DNA of 64,000 bases from Alphaproteobacteria bacterium (GTDB lineage: Bacteria > Pseudomonadota > Alphaproteobacteria > Micropepsales > Micropepsaceae): positions 19,868 through 83,867 of the forward strand of contig CANJBZ010000017.1 of NCBI GenBank assembly GCA_947473475.1, read 5' to 3'. The translations under genes were made by a program, and so were the position numbers. Under the pieces are notes generated by a model. That model did not search any database, had not been told where the DNA came from, and worked only from the letters and a program-made list of their open reading frames with translations. The stretch's first letter is position 1. Every line of letters begins with the position of its first letter. Positions 52,273 to 61,256 of the stretch are shown one piece after another.

Positions 52273-52785
52273 CTATCTCGCACGGCGATAATAATTCGCC
52301 GCGCGTGCCGGACCGTCTCGCGACGCACCGGGATTGGTATTGACGAATTCATCCGCGGTGAGCTTGTCGATGGTTCGCACTTGCGTTGTGCCTTCCGCGT
52401 TCGGATAGGTGCTGCCGGCGATGTTGAAGGTTACGGTCTTCTTGGCGTCGTCGATGGTATACGTCCCGAAGAAAACCAGCGTGCCCTGAACGATGGCGCG
52501 GTTGTCCGCATCGGTGCCGTTCATCCGGTTATTGCCGGCGATCTTCGGCAGACCGCCGGACACATGCACCTGAGAAAAATGACCGTCCGGGGTGAGGATA
52601 ATCTGCCCTTTGGGATGATCGCCGAACGGCAGCGTCTTCTTGCCATCGGCACTCGTGATTTCCGCGATGACGAAATCCCACGTACCGGCGATCTGGTCTT
52701 TGAGATTAGCGGCGGGCTGCGCCGCGGCTGGGGCCACGCAGAAGCCTGTGGCAAGCAAGGCAAATAAAATCCGACGACCGCGCAT
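52273..52785 (-). CDS. Secreted lipocalin-like protein
   Basis: 170 residues. A signal peptide ('ILFALLATGFCVAPAAAQ') precedes a lipocalin-like region ('IAGTWDFVIAEITSADGKK', 'GQIILTPDGHFSQVHVSG', 'YTIDDAKKTVTFNIAGST'). Bacterial members of this type are periplasmic with no known ligand. It lies 10 bases upstream of the HisN-like start on the same strand. Confidence 0.78.
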   Translation of the reverse strand: MRGRRILFALLATGFCVAPAAAQPAANLKDQIAGTWDFVIAEITSADGKKTLPFGDHPKGQIILTPDGHFSQVHVSGGLPKIAGNNRMNGTDADNRAIVQGTLVFFGTYTIDDAKKTVTFNIAGSTYPNAEGTTQVRTIDKLTADEFVNTNPGASRDGPARAANYYRRAR

Positions 52786-52822
52786 GCGCGCCTCCCACAG
52801 ACTGGCGTTGCAAACGAACTGC

Positions 52823-54313
52823 TTAGCGCGCCTCGGCCTGCTTCACCGCACCGTCGGCGGTCACTTCAAAGGCGAAGTGGAAGGCGGGCAAATCCTCATT
52901 GGGATGATCGGCTGCGTAAGTCAGCTGAGGAATGCGGAAATTGGTGAGGTTGGGATCGCCTTCCTCACCCTTATAGATACCGGGATACAGATCGATGAAG
53001 TGCCAGCCCGGCGAACCGGTTGCAGGCAGGAAAATCTGCAGATCCCCCTGGCTGTTGAAGGCGCAGGCATAGCCGTTATAGGCGTTGTCGTAGACGATAT
53101 GCGTGATGTTAGACGTTTCCGTCCAGCCCCAGCCTTTGATGTGGACGGTGAACTTCGTTCCAACCGGGCCTCTGGTCACGTCGAGCGGGAACGCTGTCGG
53201 CTTGATCCAGTGCATGCCGGTCTTCTGCTTGCCGCCGCCTGCATCGATCACCAGCGCGTGCGTGCCGCCAAGGTCGTCCGGCGTCTTGATGTTGAACTCG
53301 ATCTTTCCCGTCGCATCGGCCTTCGCCTCCGCAATGGGCTCGGCGCCTACGCCGAAGCCGCGGCCGGAAACGCGGCTGCCGACGGCGCGCGACCAGTTCA
53401 ACTTATAGGTTTTGTTGGGCTCCAGGCCGGCTGCGCTCACCTTGATCGGCTCGCCAACGCCTGTGAAGCGAGGGGTCGAGACGATGTCTCCAGCCGCAGG
53501 AGGCAGACGGATGGTCTTTTGCGCCTGCGCCTCGACGGGTGCGGGCAGCACCGGCGCGCCCGGCGTCACTTTGAACATGACGTCGAAACGGGGCCGTCCC
53601 TGTGCCGGGTTTTGTTCGGGGTTCTGATAGGGGAAGGTGAGCGCCCCGTGCAGAATCTGAATCACATGGTCGCCGACGTTTCCGGTCGCCGGAATCGTGA
53701 ACGTCGCCTCGCCATGCGTGCTGACCGCCGACATCCAGCCCGTGAAGTGGTTGTCGTACATCAGCTCCCACGAATTGTAGAGCGAGCGCGAACCGATGCC
53801 CTTCACCTTGAAGGTGATCGGCGTGCCGGCTGGACCGCTCTTCGGGGCGTAATCCACGGTCATGTCGACGGAGTAGAGGACCTGATTCACCACCCGGTCG
53901 CTCTGCTGGAGCATGATCTCGTGGTCGAAGCCGAAATCGTCGGGCGTGTTGAAGGTGGCGCTGAAGCGTCCCTGCGCATCGCTTTTCACCTTGCCCATCT
54001 GGTAATCGGCGGGGGTGAATTCGCGTCCCTTATATTCCGTGTCGGTCGTCTTCCAGCGCCCATTGACGGTGCGCCAGACGAGTTGGAATTCCTGATTGGG
54101 CGGCAGCTTTTCGGCCTTCACCGTGAAGGGCGTGCCGGCCTTGCCGTGGTCGGGGAATACGTCGAGAGCGCCCAGATAGGGCTTTGGCTCGCCCAGCTTT
54201 ACTTCAGGCCCGAAGGCCGAGGGGGGAGCCGCCGAAGCGCCTGCGCTCCAGCCAAAAACAGAAAGGGAGAGAGCCCATAACAATACCTTCAGCCGCCCGC
54301 TGTGGATCGTCAT
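52823..54313 (-). CDS. Secreted protein with A-B-A-B duplicated Ig-like domains
   Basis: 496 residues. A signal peptide is followed by two copies of a two-domain unit. Domain A (about residues 55-135 and 285-350) carries 'TPDDFGFDHEI' or 'TPDDLGGTHAL'; domain B (about 155-235 and 380-445) carries 'YDNHFTGW' or 'YDNAYNGY' and 'IPATGNVGDHVIQI' or 'LPATGSPGWHFIDL'. The folds are probably IPT/Ig-like. No enzyme motif is seen. It sits between two other secreted-protein genes and is probably an envelope binding or structural protein. Confidence 0.8.
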   Translation of the reverse strand: MTIHSGRLKVLLWALSLSVFGWSAGASAAPPSAFGPEVKLGEPKPYLGALDVFPDHGKAGTPFTVKAEKLPPNQEFQLVWRTVNGRWKTTDTEYKGREFTPADYQMGKVKSDAQGRFSATFNTPDDFGFDHEIMLQQSDRVVNQVLYSVDMTVDYAPKSGPAGTPITFKVKGIGSRSLYNSWELMYDNHFTGWMSAVSTHGEATFTIPATGNVGDHVIQILHGALTFPYQNPEQNPAQGRPRFDVMFKVTPGAPVLPAPVEAQAQKTIRLPPAAGDIVSTPRFTGVGEPIKVSAAGLEPNKTYKLNWSRAVGSRVSGRGFGVGAEPIAEAKADATGKIEFNIKTPDDLGGTHALVIDAGGGKQKTGMHWIKPTAFPLDVTRGPVGTKFTVHIKGWGWTETSNITHIVYDNAYNGYACAFNSQGDLQIFLPATGSPGWHFIDLYPGIYKGEEGDPNLTNFRIPQLTYAADHPNEDLPAFHFAFEVTADGAVKQAEAR

Positions 54314-54348
54314 GGGTCCCTCCCCGAATGTCAGTCTAAGCTACGAAG

Positions 54349-54855
54349 TTAGTTCTTCGGCGGAGCCACCGGCGGCGTTCCCGCAACGACCATCAACATG
54401 GTCGAGTCACGGGTGAACGGCTGCCACGTCACGACCGTGCCGTCGTTCATGGTCGCATGGACCTTGTAACCGACTGCGCCCGTCGGGAAGTCCGTTGGGA
54501 CCGTCCAGAACGTGGACCAGAAGAAATCCGTCGCCGGCATACCGTGACCGCCGTACTTCAGCGCCAGCTTGGTGCCGTTGCCGAGCTCGACTTCCACGCT
54601 CTTCAGATCCATCGCCGTTGCGGGCGTGCCATCGGTTTTCAGAACGCGCTGGCGCCACGCCACCGCTTCACCGCGCGTATAGCGGTTGTTCAGAATGCAG
54701 AACGGGCCCTGCTGACCCATCAGCGCATGGCGAACGATGTCGCCTTCGAAGAACAATTTACCGGCAGGTTCGGTACGGCTTTGCGCATCCGCGCTGGCCG
54801 CAAACCCGAATACTGCAACCGACAAAGCAAGAGCAGAGAGTAAGCGTGATTTCAT
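54349..54855 (-). CDS. Secreted protein of unknown function
   Basis: 168 residues with a signal peptide ('LSALALSVAVFGFAASADAQ'). The mature part has a beta-rich look ('KLALKYGGHGMPATDFFW', 'VGYKVHATMNDGTVVTWQPF') and no Cys pairs beyond one Cys. It is first of three leftward secreted-protein genes (with 52823-54313 and 52273-52785) and lies 35 bases before the second. Confidence 0.7.
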   Translation of the reverse strand: MKSRLLSALALSVAVFGFAASADAQSRTEPAGKLFFEGDIVRHALMGQQGPFCILNNRYTRGEAVAWRQRVLKTDGTPATAMDLKSVEVELGNGTKLALKYGGHGMPATDFFWSTFWTVPTDFPTGAVGYKVHATMNDGTVVTWQPFTRDSTMLMVVAGTPPVAPPKN

Positions 54856-54962
54856 CGTCGTCCCCTTCCCTGGGCTGTTTCCACAGGATCAATTTGGATT
54901 AATTATACAAGGATCGGTTCAAAGCTGGAAGGGGGTACCTGTCACTATCTTTAGCGGTAACC

Positions 54963-56789
54963 CTATTCGGCCTCTGCCTTGGCCCGTTTGCGCATATGGG
55001 GCAGCAACGCCCGCTTCCGCAACCGGATCGATTGAGGCGTAACCTCCACCAGTTCGTCGTCCTGGATATAGGCCATGGACTGCTCCAGGGTCAGCGGCAT
55101 GACCGGGGTCAAGCGCACGGCCTCGTCCTTCGAGTGCGTGCGAATATTGTTCAACTGCTTGGCTTTTAAGGGATTTACGTCCAAATCGTTCTCGCGCGCG
55201 TTCTCGCCGATGATCATCCCCTCATAGACCTTTGTTCCGGGGGTGATGAACATCTTGCCCCGCTCCTCGAGGTACCAAAGGGCGTAAGCGACCGCGTCGC
55301 CGTCGCTGGTCGAGATAAGAACCCCGTTCCGGCGCCCTTCGATCACGCCTTTGTGCGGCGCGTAGCCGTAGAACATCCGGTTCATCACGCCGGTACCGCG
55401 TGTGTCGGTCAGGAATTCGCCGTGATAACCGATCAGCCCGCGCGAAGGGGCGTGAAAGATGATTCGGGTCTTGCCCGCGCCCGTCGGACGCATGTCCTGC
55501 ATCTCGCCTTTGCGCTGCGAGACTTTTTCGATCACCACCCCGGCATACGGATCGTCTACGTCGATGGTGACTTCCTCGATCGGCTCCTGGCGCTGCCCGG
55601 TCTCGGCATCGTTCTGAAATAGCACGCGGGGACGGGAGAGCGCGACCTCGAAGCCCTCGCGGCGCATCGTCTCGATAAGCACGCCCAATTGCAGTTCGCC
55701 GCGGCCGGCAACTTCGTAGGCGCCGTCCCCCGCGTCGCGCACCTTAATGGCGACGTTGCCTTCGGCTTCGCGCATCAGACGGTCGCGGATGACGCGGCTT
55801 TGCACCTTTTCACCCTCACGGCCGGCAAGCGGTGAGTCATTGACGGAAATGGTGATGGCCAGCGTCGGCGGATCGATCGGATTGCCCGGCAGAGGGGCTT
55901 CCACCTCCATGTCGCACAGCGTGTCGGCCACGGTGGCGTTGGTAAGCCCCGCAATGGCGACAATGTCGCCGGCTTCCGCGCGGTCGGTCGGAACCCGCGC
56001 CAGCCCACGGAAGGACAACACTTTGGTGGCACGGCCGCGCTCAATCAACTTTCCATCGCGCGTCATGGCCTTGATCGGCCGGTTCACGGTGATCGCGCCC
56101 GATTCGATGCGGCCCGTCAGAATGCGCCCGAGATAAGGATCGGCTTCAAGCGTCGTCACCAGCATGGTGAAGGGAAACCCATCCCCCGCACGGACGCGCG
56201 GCTTCGGCGGCGGAACGTCGATCACGATGCGCTCGAACAGCGCGGAAAGATCTTTCTTTTCGTGGTTGAGATCGGAAACCGCCCAGCCCTGCCGTCCCGA
56301 CGCATAGAGCACGTGGAAATCGAGCTGGTCGTCATTGGCTTCCAGCGCCAGGAACAGATCGAAGATTTCTTCCAGCGTTTCCTTGGGCCGTCCGTCAGAC
56401 CGGTCGATCTTATTGATGATCACAATGGGCTTGAGACCGAGCTTCAGCGCCTTGGACAGCACGAATTTGGTCTGCGGCATCACCGATTCCGCTGCATCGA
56501 CCAGCAGCACCACGCCGTCCACCATCGACAGAATGCGCTCGACCTCACCGCCGAAATCGGCGTGGCCCGGCGTGTCGACGATGTTGATGCGCATGTCGCC
56601 CCAGTCGACGCTGGTACACTTGGCGAGAATGGTGATCCCGCGCTCGCGCTCCAACTCGTTGGAATCCATGGCCCGTTCCTGGACCTGCTGATTCTCGCGC
56701 ACAGCGCCCGATTGCTTTAGCAGCTGGTCGACCAGCGTTGTCTTGCCATGATCGACGTGGGCGATGATGGCGATATTGCGGATATCCAT
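54963..56789 (-). CDS. typA: Ribosome-associated translational GTPase TypA/BipA
   Basis: 608 residues. The G domain has '[20 protein letters not shown]' (P-loop), '[14 protein letters not shown]' and 'NKIDR'. EF-G-like domains III and V and the TypA-specific C-terminal domain follow. It helps ribosome assembly and stress responses. ATG 56789 is favoured over a GTG two codons upstream. Confidence 0.97.
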   Translation of the reverse strand: MDIRNIAIIAHVDHGKTTLVDQLLKQSGAVRENQQVQERAMDSNELERERGITILAKCTSVDWGDMRINIVDTPGHADFGGEVERILSMVDGVVLLVDAAESVMPQTKFVLSKALKLGLKPIVIINKIDRSDGRPKETLEEIFDLFLALEANDDQLDFHVLYASGRQGWAVSDLNHEKKDLSALFERIVIDVPPPKPRVRAGDGFPFTMLVTTLEADPYLGRILTGRIESGAITVNRPIKAMTRDGKLIERGRATKVLSFRGLARVPTDRAEAGDIVAIAGLTNATVADTLCDMEVEAPLPGNPIDPPTLAITISVNDSPLAGREGEKVQSRVIRDRLMREAEGNVAIKVRDAGDGAYEVAGRGELQLGVLIETMRREGFEVALSRPRVLFQNDAETGQRQEPIEEVTIDVDDPYAGVVIEKVSQRKGEMQDMRPTGAGKTRIIFHAPSRGLIGYHGEFLTDTRGTGVMNRMFYGYAPHKGVIEGRRNGVLISTSDGDAVAYALWYLEERGKMFITPGTKVYEGMIIGENARENDLDVNPLKAKQLNNIRTHSKDEAVRLTPVMPLTLEQSMAYIQDDELVEVTPQSIRLRKRALLPHMRKRAKAEAE

Positions 56790-56848
56790 GGGCACCTGAG
56801 GGCGAGGGGTCGCGGCTTATATCGGCGATGTTGCGCCGCGGCAATGGT

Positions 56849-57937
56849 TCACACCGAGGCGAAAACACCCGCCGGCGCCAAATTGGCAAGGAATTGCTCC
56901 GCCGAAGCCCGCCACGAGCGCGTTAACGCAAAGCTGCGGCAGGACGCACGCGGTATCGTCAGCGCACGCAGACAGGCGTCTTTAAGGTCTTCATCCAGAA
57001 CGGCAATATCCGCCTCGCCCAGTACATCCAGCGGCCCTTGGACAGGATAGGCGGCCACCGGCGTTCCGGACGCCAGCGCTTCCAGCAGAACCAGACCGAA
57101 TGTATCGGTGCGGCTGGGGAAGACGAACACATCGCTGGCCGCGTAGAGGGCGGCCAGTTCCTCGCCCGTGCGCTGACCCAAAAAGCGGCTTTCCGGAAAA
57201 CGTGCCTCAAGTTCGGCGCGATAGGGGCCGTCGCCCACCACGACTTTAGTGCCGGGCAGGTCAAGCGCGAGAAAGGCCGCAATGTTTTTTTCAACCGCCA
57301 GCCGGCCGACGCAAAGAAAGACAGGCCCCGCCAGATCAAGTCCCAGCCGTTCAAAGACGTTCTTTGACCGCGGACGGAATAATTCGACATCCACACCCCG
57401 CGACCACAGCGCGACACGTCCAAAACCGTGCGTTTCCAGTTCGCGCTTCAAAGAATTCGTGGACACCATGGTCGCATGGGCCGGGGCGTGGAAGGTACGA
57501 AGCGCGCCGTACACAGCGCTTTCCGGAATGAAGGGAAAGCGGGCGTGAACATATTCGGGAAAGCGCGTGTGAAACGACGTCGTGAAGGCATATTTCCGTT
57601 CAAGGCAGAGCGTGCGGGCCCAGAGACCCATGGGGCCCTCGGTGGCGATATGAATGCTGTCCGGCTGAAACTCCTCGATCGCTTTAACGATCGCCGGACG
57701 CGGAAACAGCGCAAGGCGAATCTCCGGATATGTGGGAAGCGGCAGAGTCGTATGATTCTCGGGCGTGCAGAAGTGGACGCTGTGCCCCATTTGCGTAAGC
57801 TCGCGGCCTAACGCTTCCAATGTGCGCACAACACCATTGACCTGCGGCCGCCAGGCGTCCGTTACGATGAGAATGCGCCGGGACTTGGCCGCATGCCGGC
57901 GCAGTTGCGGATCTCGCGTGTTCATCGTAACCGGCAT
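56849..57937 (-). CDS. Glycosyltransferase family 4
   Basis: 362 residues in a GT-B fold. The N-terminus 'ILIVTDAWRPQVNGVVRTLE' is typical of GT4 lipid-glycosyltransferases, and 'FVFPSRTDTFGLVLLEALAS' is the C-terminal nucleotide-sugar E-x7-E motif. It starts three bases after the stop of the phosphoesterase gene, so the two are co-expressed. Such pairs are seen in alphaproteobacteria and probably make a glycolipid; the acceptor is not known. Confidence 0.9.
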   Translation of the reverse strand: MPVTMNTRDPQLRRHAAKSRRILIVTDAWRPQVNGVVRTLEALGRELTQMGHSVHFCTPENHTTLPLPTYPEIRLALFPRPAIVKAIEEFQPDSIHIATEGPMGLWARTLCLERKYAFTTSFHTRFPEYVHARFPFIPESAVYGALRTFHAPAHATMVSTNSLKRELETHGFGRVALWSRGVDVELFRPRSKNVFERLGLDLAGPVFLCVGRLAVEKNIAAFLALDLPGTKVVVGDGPYRAELEARFPESRFLGQRTGEELAALYAASDVFVFPSRTDTFGLVLLEALASGTPVAAYPVQGPLDVLGEADIAVLDEDLKDACLRALTIPRASCRSFALTRSWRASAEQFLANLAPAGVFASV

Positions 57938-57940
57938 GTC

Positions 57941-58822
57941 TCAAGCCCCCGCGAATGCTGGCGGGGCATTGGCCCCGGCGGCAACGGCGAAGCGCTCTTC
58001 TTCGGCGGCAAAGCTTGTCCAATGTACGATTTCAAGATGGCCTCGCGCATCTTCGACGAGCGCGGTGCAGCTTTCCACCCAGTCGCCGTCATTGCAGTAC
58101 AAAACGCCATTGATGAATTTCGTTTCCGCGTGATGGATATGACCTGCCACAACGCCATCGAAACCGCGGTCTTTCGCTTCCCTGGCGAGCGCCTGCTCAA
58201 AATTGGAAATGAACGACGCCGCGTTCTTCACCTTGTGCTTCAGATAGGCGGAAAGCGACCAATAGGGCAGGCCGAGGCGGCGACGGGCGGCATTGAAAAT
58301 ATCGTTCAGCCGCAGCGCCAATCCGTATGCGTAATCGCCGAGATGGGCGAGCCAGCGCGCATACGTCACGATCCCATCGAAATGATCGCCGTGAATGACC
58401 AATAGCCGCCGGCCATCCGCGGTTTCGTGTACCGCTTCGTGCTTCACCACCACGCCGGCAAGGCTCACGCCGCAATAATCGCGGAAGACTTCGTCGTGAT
58501 TGCCCGGCACGTAGATAACTTCGGCGCCCTCATCCACTTTACGCAGGATGGCGTTCACGACATCGCTGTGGGTGTCATTCCAGTACCAATTCTTCTTCAG
58601 CCGCCATCCATCGACGATATCGCCCGCCAGATAGAGCCTCTGGCAGTCGTTGTGCGTGAGAAAATCCGCGAGCAACGCCGCCTTGCACCCGCGCGTCCCT
58701 AAATGGACGTCGGAGATGAAGATGCTGCGATAGCGGCGGATTCGATCCGGCGAGGGTGGCGGAAGGGGCCGGGCTCGGTAAAGAGGTTGCGGCGGCCACG
58801 GCATGTCCAGGCTGTTGCGCAT
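57941..58822 (-). CDS. LpxH-like metallophosphoesterase (UDP-2,3-diacylglucosamine diphosphatase family)
   Basis: 293 residues. All five calcineurin-type motifs are present: 'SDVHLGTRG', 'GDIVDGW', 'PGNHDE', 'HGDHFDG' and 'AGHIHHAE'. The family includes LpxH/LpxI-type and UDP-sugar pyrophosphatases; with a GT4 gene next to it, a phospholipid or lipid A precursor substrate is likely but unproven. Start 58822 is the first plausible ATG; one at 58804 is also possible. Confidence 0.87.
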   Translation of the reverse strand: MRNSLDMPWPPQPLYRARPLPPPSPDRIRRYRSIFISDVHLGTRGCKAALLADFLTHNDCQRLYLAGDIVDGWRLKKNWYWNDTHSDVVNAILRKVDEGAEVIYVPGNHDEVFRDYCGVSLAGVVVKHEAVHETADGRRLLVIHGDHFDGIVTYARWLAHLGDYAYGLALRLNDIFNAARRRLGLPYWSLSAYLKHKVKNAASFISNFEQALAREAKDRGFDGVVAGHIHHAETKFINGVLYCNDGDWVESCTALVEDARGHLEIVHWTSFAAEEERFAVAAGANAPPAFAGA

Positions 58823-59045
58823 GAGCGAATCCCTGATTCGTTCGTCCGTGAAGCTCACTGCCCGCGTCCTGTGTCGGGCCGATGGCATTTGCGTGATGGT
58901 TTGATGAGGGGAAAAAGCTTGGTTAAGAATTTGTTATTGCGACGCGAAACAGTCACGAAAAAGACAAGTTAACCGACTGATTGTCTTATGATTTGCAAAG
59001 GAAACTCTGTGAAAAAGCCTGCGTCATTTAGGACCAATTTAACGC

Positions 59046-59074
59046 TTGCGTTCGCAGTTGCAGCATAGCATATT
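59046..59074 (+). promoter_or_regulatory. Promoter candidate for sRNA
   Basis: TTGCGT (59046-59051), 17-base spacer, CATATT (59069-59074); start of transcription predicted at about 59081-59082, at the base of stem-loop 1. Confidence 0.5.
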
Positions 59075-59081
59075 ATTGCAG

Positions 59082-59173
59082 TGCGGCATTGCTTTACTCC
59101 TCCTGCATGCCGCAGCCCCCCTCCCGGGGCGTTTCCTCCCTAAACTTGGCCGCCCCTCTGGGGCGGCCTTTTT
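59082..59173 (+). ncRNA. Candidate anti-Shine-Dalgarno sRNA (cuckoo/alpha-r14-like)
   Basis: Four back-to-back hairpins. SL1 has a perfect 8-bp stem (59082-59114) whose loop contains CTCCTCC. SL2 (GCCCC/GGGGC, 59115-59130) has loop CCTCCC. SL3 (GTTT/AAAC, 59131-59145) has loop CCTCCCT. The Rho-independent terminator GGCCGCCCC/GGGGCGGCC with TTTTT (59148-59173) ends it. CCUCC-loop sRNAs such as alpha-r14 (cuckoo) family RNAs pair with ribosome-binding sites. The intergenic region has no open frame here, and the terminator faces no other plus-strand gene, so it is a stand-alone RNA. Confidence 0.75.
59148..59173 (+). terminator. Rho-independent terminator of the sRNA
   Basis: A 9-bp perfect GC-rich stem (59148-59156 with 59160-59168), three-base loop, five T. 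It is the strongest terminator seen in the window. Confidence 0.9.
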
Positions 59174-59196
59174 CTTTCCGGTAATGCGATTGCGGC

Positions 59197-60123
59197 TTAT
59201 TCGGCGGCGGCCTGCCGGCGCGCCAGGCCACTCCAGGCGCTTGCCATCAGCCGCGCGGCAAAACCGGTCAAACGGTCCTTGGTGGCGGCAAAGCTGGCCG
59301 CCTTCTCGATACGGACTTCATCAAGGTAGAGGGCGCGGCTGATCTCGATTTGCAGCGCGTGCAGGCCCGAATCGGGTTTGCCATAGAGGTTGGTCGTATA
59401 GCCCCCCGCATAAGGCGTGTTGCGCGCAATAGCGAAACCCTGTTCCACAAGCGCCCGTTGCGCCGCCACGATCAGTTCGGCGGCCGCCGCTTCGCCATAA
59501 CAATCGCCGATGACGATATCGCTGCCCCGCGACGGCGGCGGCATGGAATGACAGTCCACGACAATGGCGATGCCGAACAAAGCTCGTGTTTCATGCACCA
59601 GCTTGGCCAGCGCGGCATGGTAGGGCCGGTAGAAATTCTCGATCCGAAAATGCGCTTCCCCGGCGGGCAGGCGCGAGGCGTAGATGTCCACCCCGTCGCG
59701 AACAATACGCGGAATGACACCCAGCCCCGCCGCGACACGCGGCGTTCGCGGGCCGATGGGGCCGCGCAACGGTGCGTCGAACATGGCGGGGTCGATTTCA
59801 CCGGGCGACCGATTGGCATCGACAAAGGCGCGCGGGAAGCGTGCCGCGATCAACGGCGCGCCCAGTGAGGGCATTTCCGCGAACAGCTCTTCGACAAACG
59901 CATCTTCGGATTTGCGTAAGGTCACCGCATCCAGGCGACTCTGGCGGGCAAAGGCCGGGGGATACAGCCTGCCGCTGTGGGGCGATGCAAAAATAAATGG
60001 CATGGTCTGGCGCTCGGGCCGGACCAGCAACAGCGGCTCGGCGCACAATTCGTCGAGGACCGCGTCCCCGGTGCTCTCACTCATGCCGGCATCGATGGTT
60101 TTGCCCGGTTCATGACCACTCAT
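59197..60123 (-). CDS. N-formylglutamate amidohydrolase family protein (HutG-like)
   Basis: 308 residues. 'FASPHSGRLYP', 'FVDANRSPGEID', 'DCHSMPPP' and 'HALQIEISRALYL' match the family that splits N-formylglutamate (last step of one histidine degradation route). It is divergent from cpdR, an arrangement common in alphaproteobacteria. ATG 60123 is preferred; ATG 60084 is an alternative. Confidence 0.9.
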   Translation of the reverse strand: MSGHEPGKTIDAGMSESTGDAVLDELCAEPLLLVRPERQTMPFIFASPHSGRLYPPAFARQSRLDAVTLRKSEDAFVEELFAEMPSLGAPLIAARFPRAFVDANRSPGEIDPAMFDAPLRGPIGPRTPRVAAGLGVIPRIVRDGVDIYASRLPAGEAHFRIENFYRPYHAALAKLVHETRALFGIAIVVDCHSMPPPSRGSDIVIGDCYGEAAAAELIVAAQRALVEQGFAIARNTPYAGGYTTNLYGKPDSGLHALQIEISRALYLDEVRIEKAASFAATKDRLTGFAARLMASAWSGLARRQAAAE

Positions 60124-60269
60124 GCGTTGCAATTGTCCTGGGGGCACTGGACCATCGCTTCCCCTAGGGATCAAGGCTGATGAGGGGGACGAAGAACAGT
60201 TCCGCCTATTAACTGGCATTTACGTATTCGTCTTTATAAAGATGCGGCAGAGACGGTTCGGCATAGCAC

Positions 60270-60629
60270 ATGGCCAATATACTTCTTGCGGAAGACGATG
60301 AATCCTTGCGGCGATTCCTGGTCGCGGCCCTGGAAAGGGCCGGCCATGCCGTCACCGCCTATGGCAACGGCGCCGAGGCGTTCGATTGCCTGAAACTGAT
60401 CCGGTTCGATCTTTTGCTGTCCGACATCGTCATGCCGGGCCTGGACGGCATTGAGCTGGCCAAACGGGCCGCCGAAGTCCAGCCGGGTCTGAAAGTCATG
60501 TTTATCACCGGTTTTGCCGCCGTGGCGCTTCATCCGGCCTCCGAAGCCCCCAAGCACGCCAAGGTCCTTTCCAAGCCGTTTCACCTGCGCGACCTCGTGC
60601 AGGAGGTGGATCGTTTGATGGCGGCCTGA
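60270..60629 (+). CDS. cpdR: Single-domain response regulator CpdR
   Basis: 119 residues, a lone receiver domain. 'MANILLAEDDESLRRFL', the phospho-acceptor Asp52 in 'LLSDIVMPGLDGIELA', and 'FITGFAAVALHPASEAPK' followed by 'KVLSKPFHL' are highly characteristic of CpdR. When unphosphorylated, CpdR primes ClpXP to degrade cell-cycle proteins in Caulobacter and rhizobia. The protein ends in Ala-Ala, like the CpdR tail that is itself recognised by ClpXP. Confidence 0.95.
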   Translation: MANILLAEDDESLRRFLVAALERAGHAVTAYGNGAEAFDCLKLIRFDLLLSDIVMPGLDGIELAKRAAEVQPGLKVMFITGFAAVALHPASEAPKHAKVLSKPFHLRDLVQEVDRLMAA

Positions 60630-60687
60630 ATCGCGCCTTGCCAGTTGCAGACGGGCAATTGTATAGAGGCGGCCCCTATCGACTAAC

Positions 60688-60762
60688 GGGCGCGTAGCTC
60701 AGCGGGAGAGCACTACCTTGACATGGTAGGGGTCACAGGTTCGATCCCTGTCGCGCCCACCA
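60688..60762 (+). tRNA. tRNA-Val (GAC)
   Basis: A full cloverleaf: acceptor GGGCGCG/CGCGCCC, D-arm, anticodon loop TTGACAT (anticodon GAC), T-arm ACAGG/CCTGT with TTCGATC, encoded CCA at 60760-60762. The adjoining repeat begins inside the CCA. Confidence 0.97.
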
Positions 60763-60868
60763 GCCTTCGCTCGCTTCGCGAGCTACGGCTCGGCAAGCCC
60801 GAGCTGTGTCCTTGATGCGAAGCGAGCGAAGGCTGCCGCGCCGAAGCCGTTAGGCGAAGGCGGGCGTC
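60761..60868. repeat. Dispersed repeat copy A with 19-bp perfect inverted arms
   Basis: Arms CAGCCTTCGCTCGCTTCGC (60761-60779) and its exact complement (60817-60835) enclose a CTCGG/CCGAG hairpin. A conserved tail with a GCC-GAA-GCC/GGC-GAA-GGC palindrome ends at about 60868. It starts at the CCA end of tRNA-Val and ends 20 bases before the GIY-YIG gene. Copies B (61103-61226) and C (62380-62417) share its tail. Confidence 0.85.
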
Positions 60869-60888
60869 ACCGTCTGATCGGGGCCCCC

Positions 60889-61128
60889 ATGATTTACGTA
60901 TACATTCTCCAAAGCCAGGAATTCATCGATCGTTTCTACGTCGGCGTCACAACCGACCTACGAGCTCGGCTCAAAAAGCATAACGCAGGCGAAGTTTCCC
61001 ACACGTCCAAATATGCGCCCTGGGCGATCAAGACCTATGTGGCCTTTTCAGACGAAAATCAGGCGTACGCATTTGAGAAATATTTGAAATCACCGTCAGG
61101 TAGAGCCTTCGCAAAGAAGCGGCTCTAG
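60889..61128 (+). CDS. Mini GIY-YIG endonuclease domain protein
   Basis: 79 residues, essentially one GIY-YIG nuclease domain: 'YVYILQS' (GIY position), 'FYVGVTTDLRARLKKHNAGE' (YIG position with the conserved Arg) and a Glu in 'AYAFEKYLKS'. Such one-domain proteins cut DNA or have unknown cellular roles. The last codons, covering GAGCCTTCGC at 61103-61112, form one arm of the flanking repeat's inverted repeat, so gene and repeat evolved together. It lies between repeat copies A and B. Confidence 0.9.
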   Translation: MIYVYILQSQEFIDRFYVGVTTDLRARLKKHNAGEVSHTSKYAPWAIKTYVAFSDENQAYAFEKYLKSPSGRAFAKKRL

Positions 61129-61226
61129 CCATTTTCGCGTAGCTATCGCTCGGCAAGCCTAAGCTGAGTCCTCTATGCGACGCGAGCGAAGGCTCGCCGC
61201 CCCGTAGCCGTAAGGCGAAGGCGGGT
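61103..61226. repeat. Dispersed repeat copy B
   Basis: Starts within the GIY-YIG 3' end (arm GAGCCTTCGC, complement at 61186-61195). From 61134 to 61226 it parallels copy A base by base with scattered changes ('CTCGGCAAGCC', 'GCGAGCGAAGGCT', 'AGGCGAAGGCGGG'). It lies upstream of the orphan gene. Confidence 0.8.
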
Positions 61227-61256
61227 GATAGGTTCCGTTTCGGAATCGCGCTGAAT

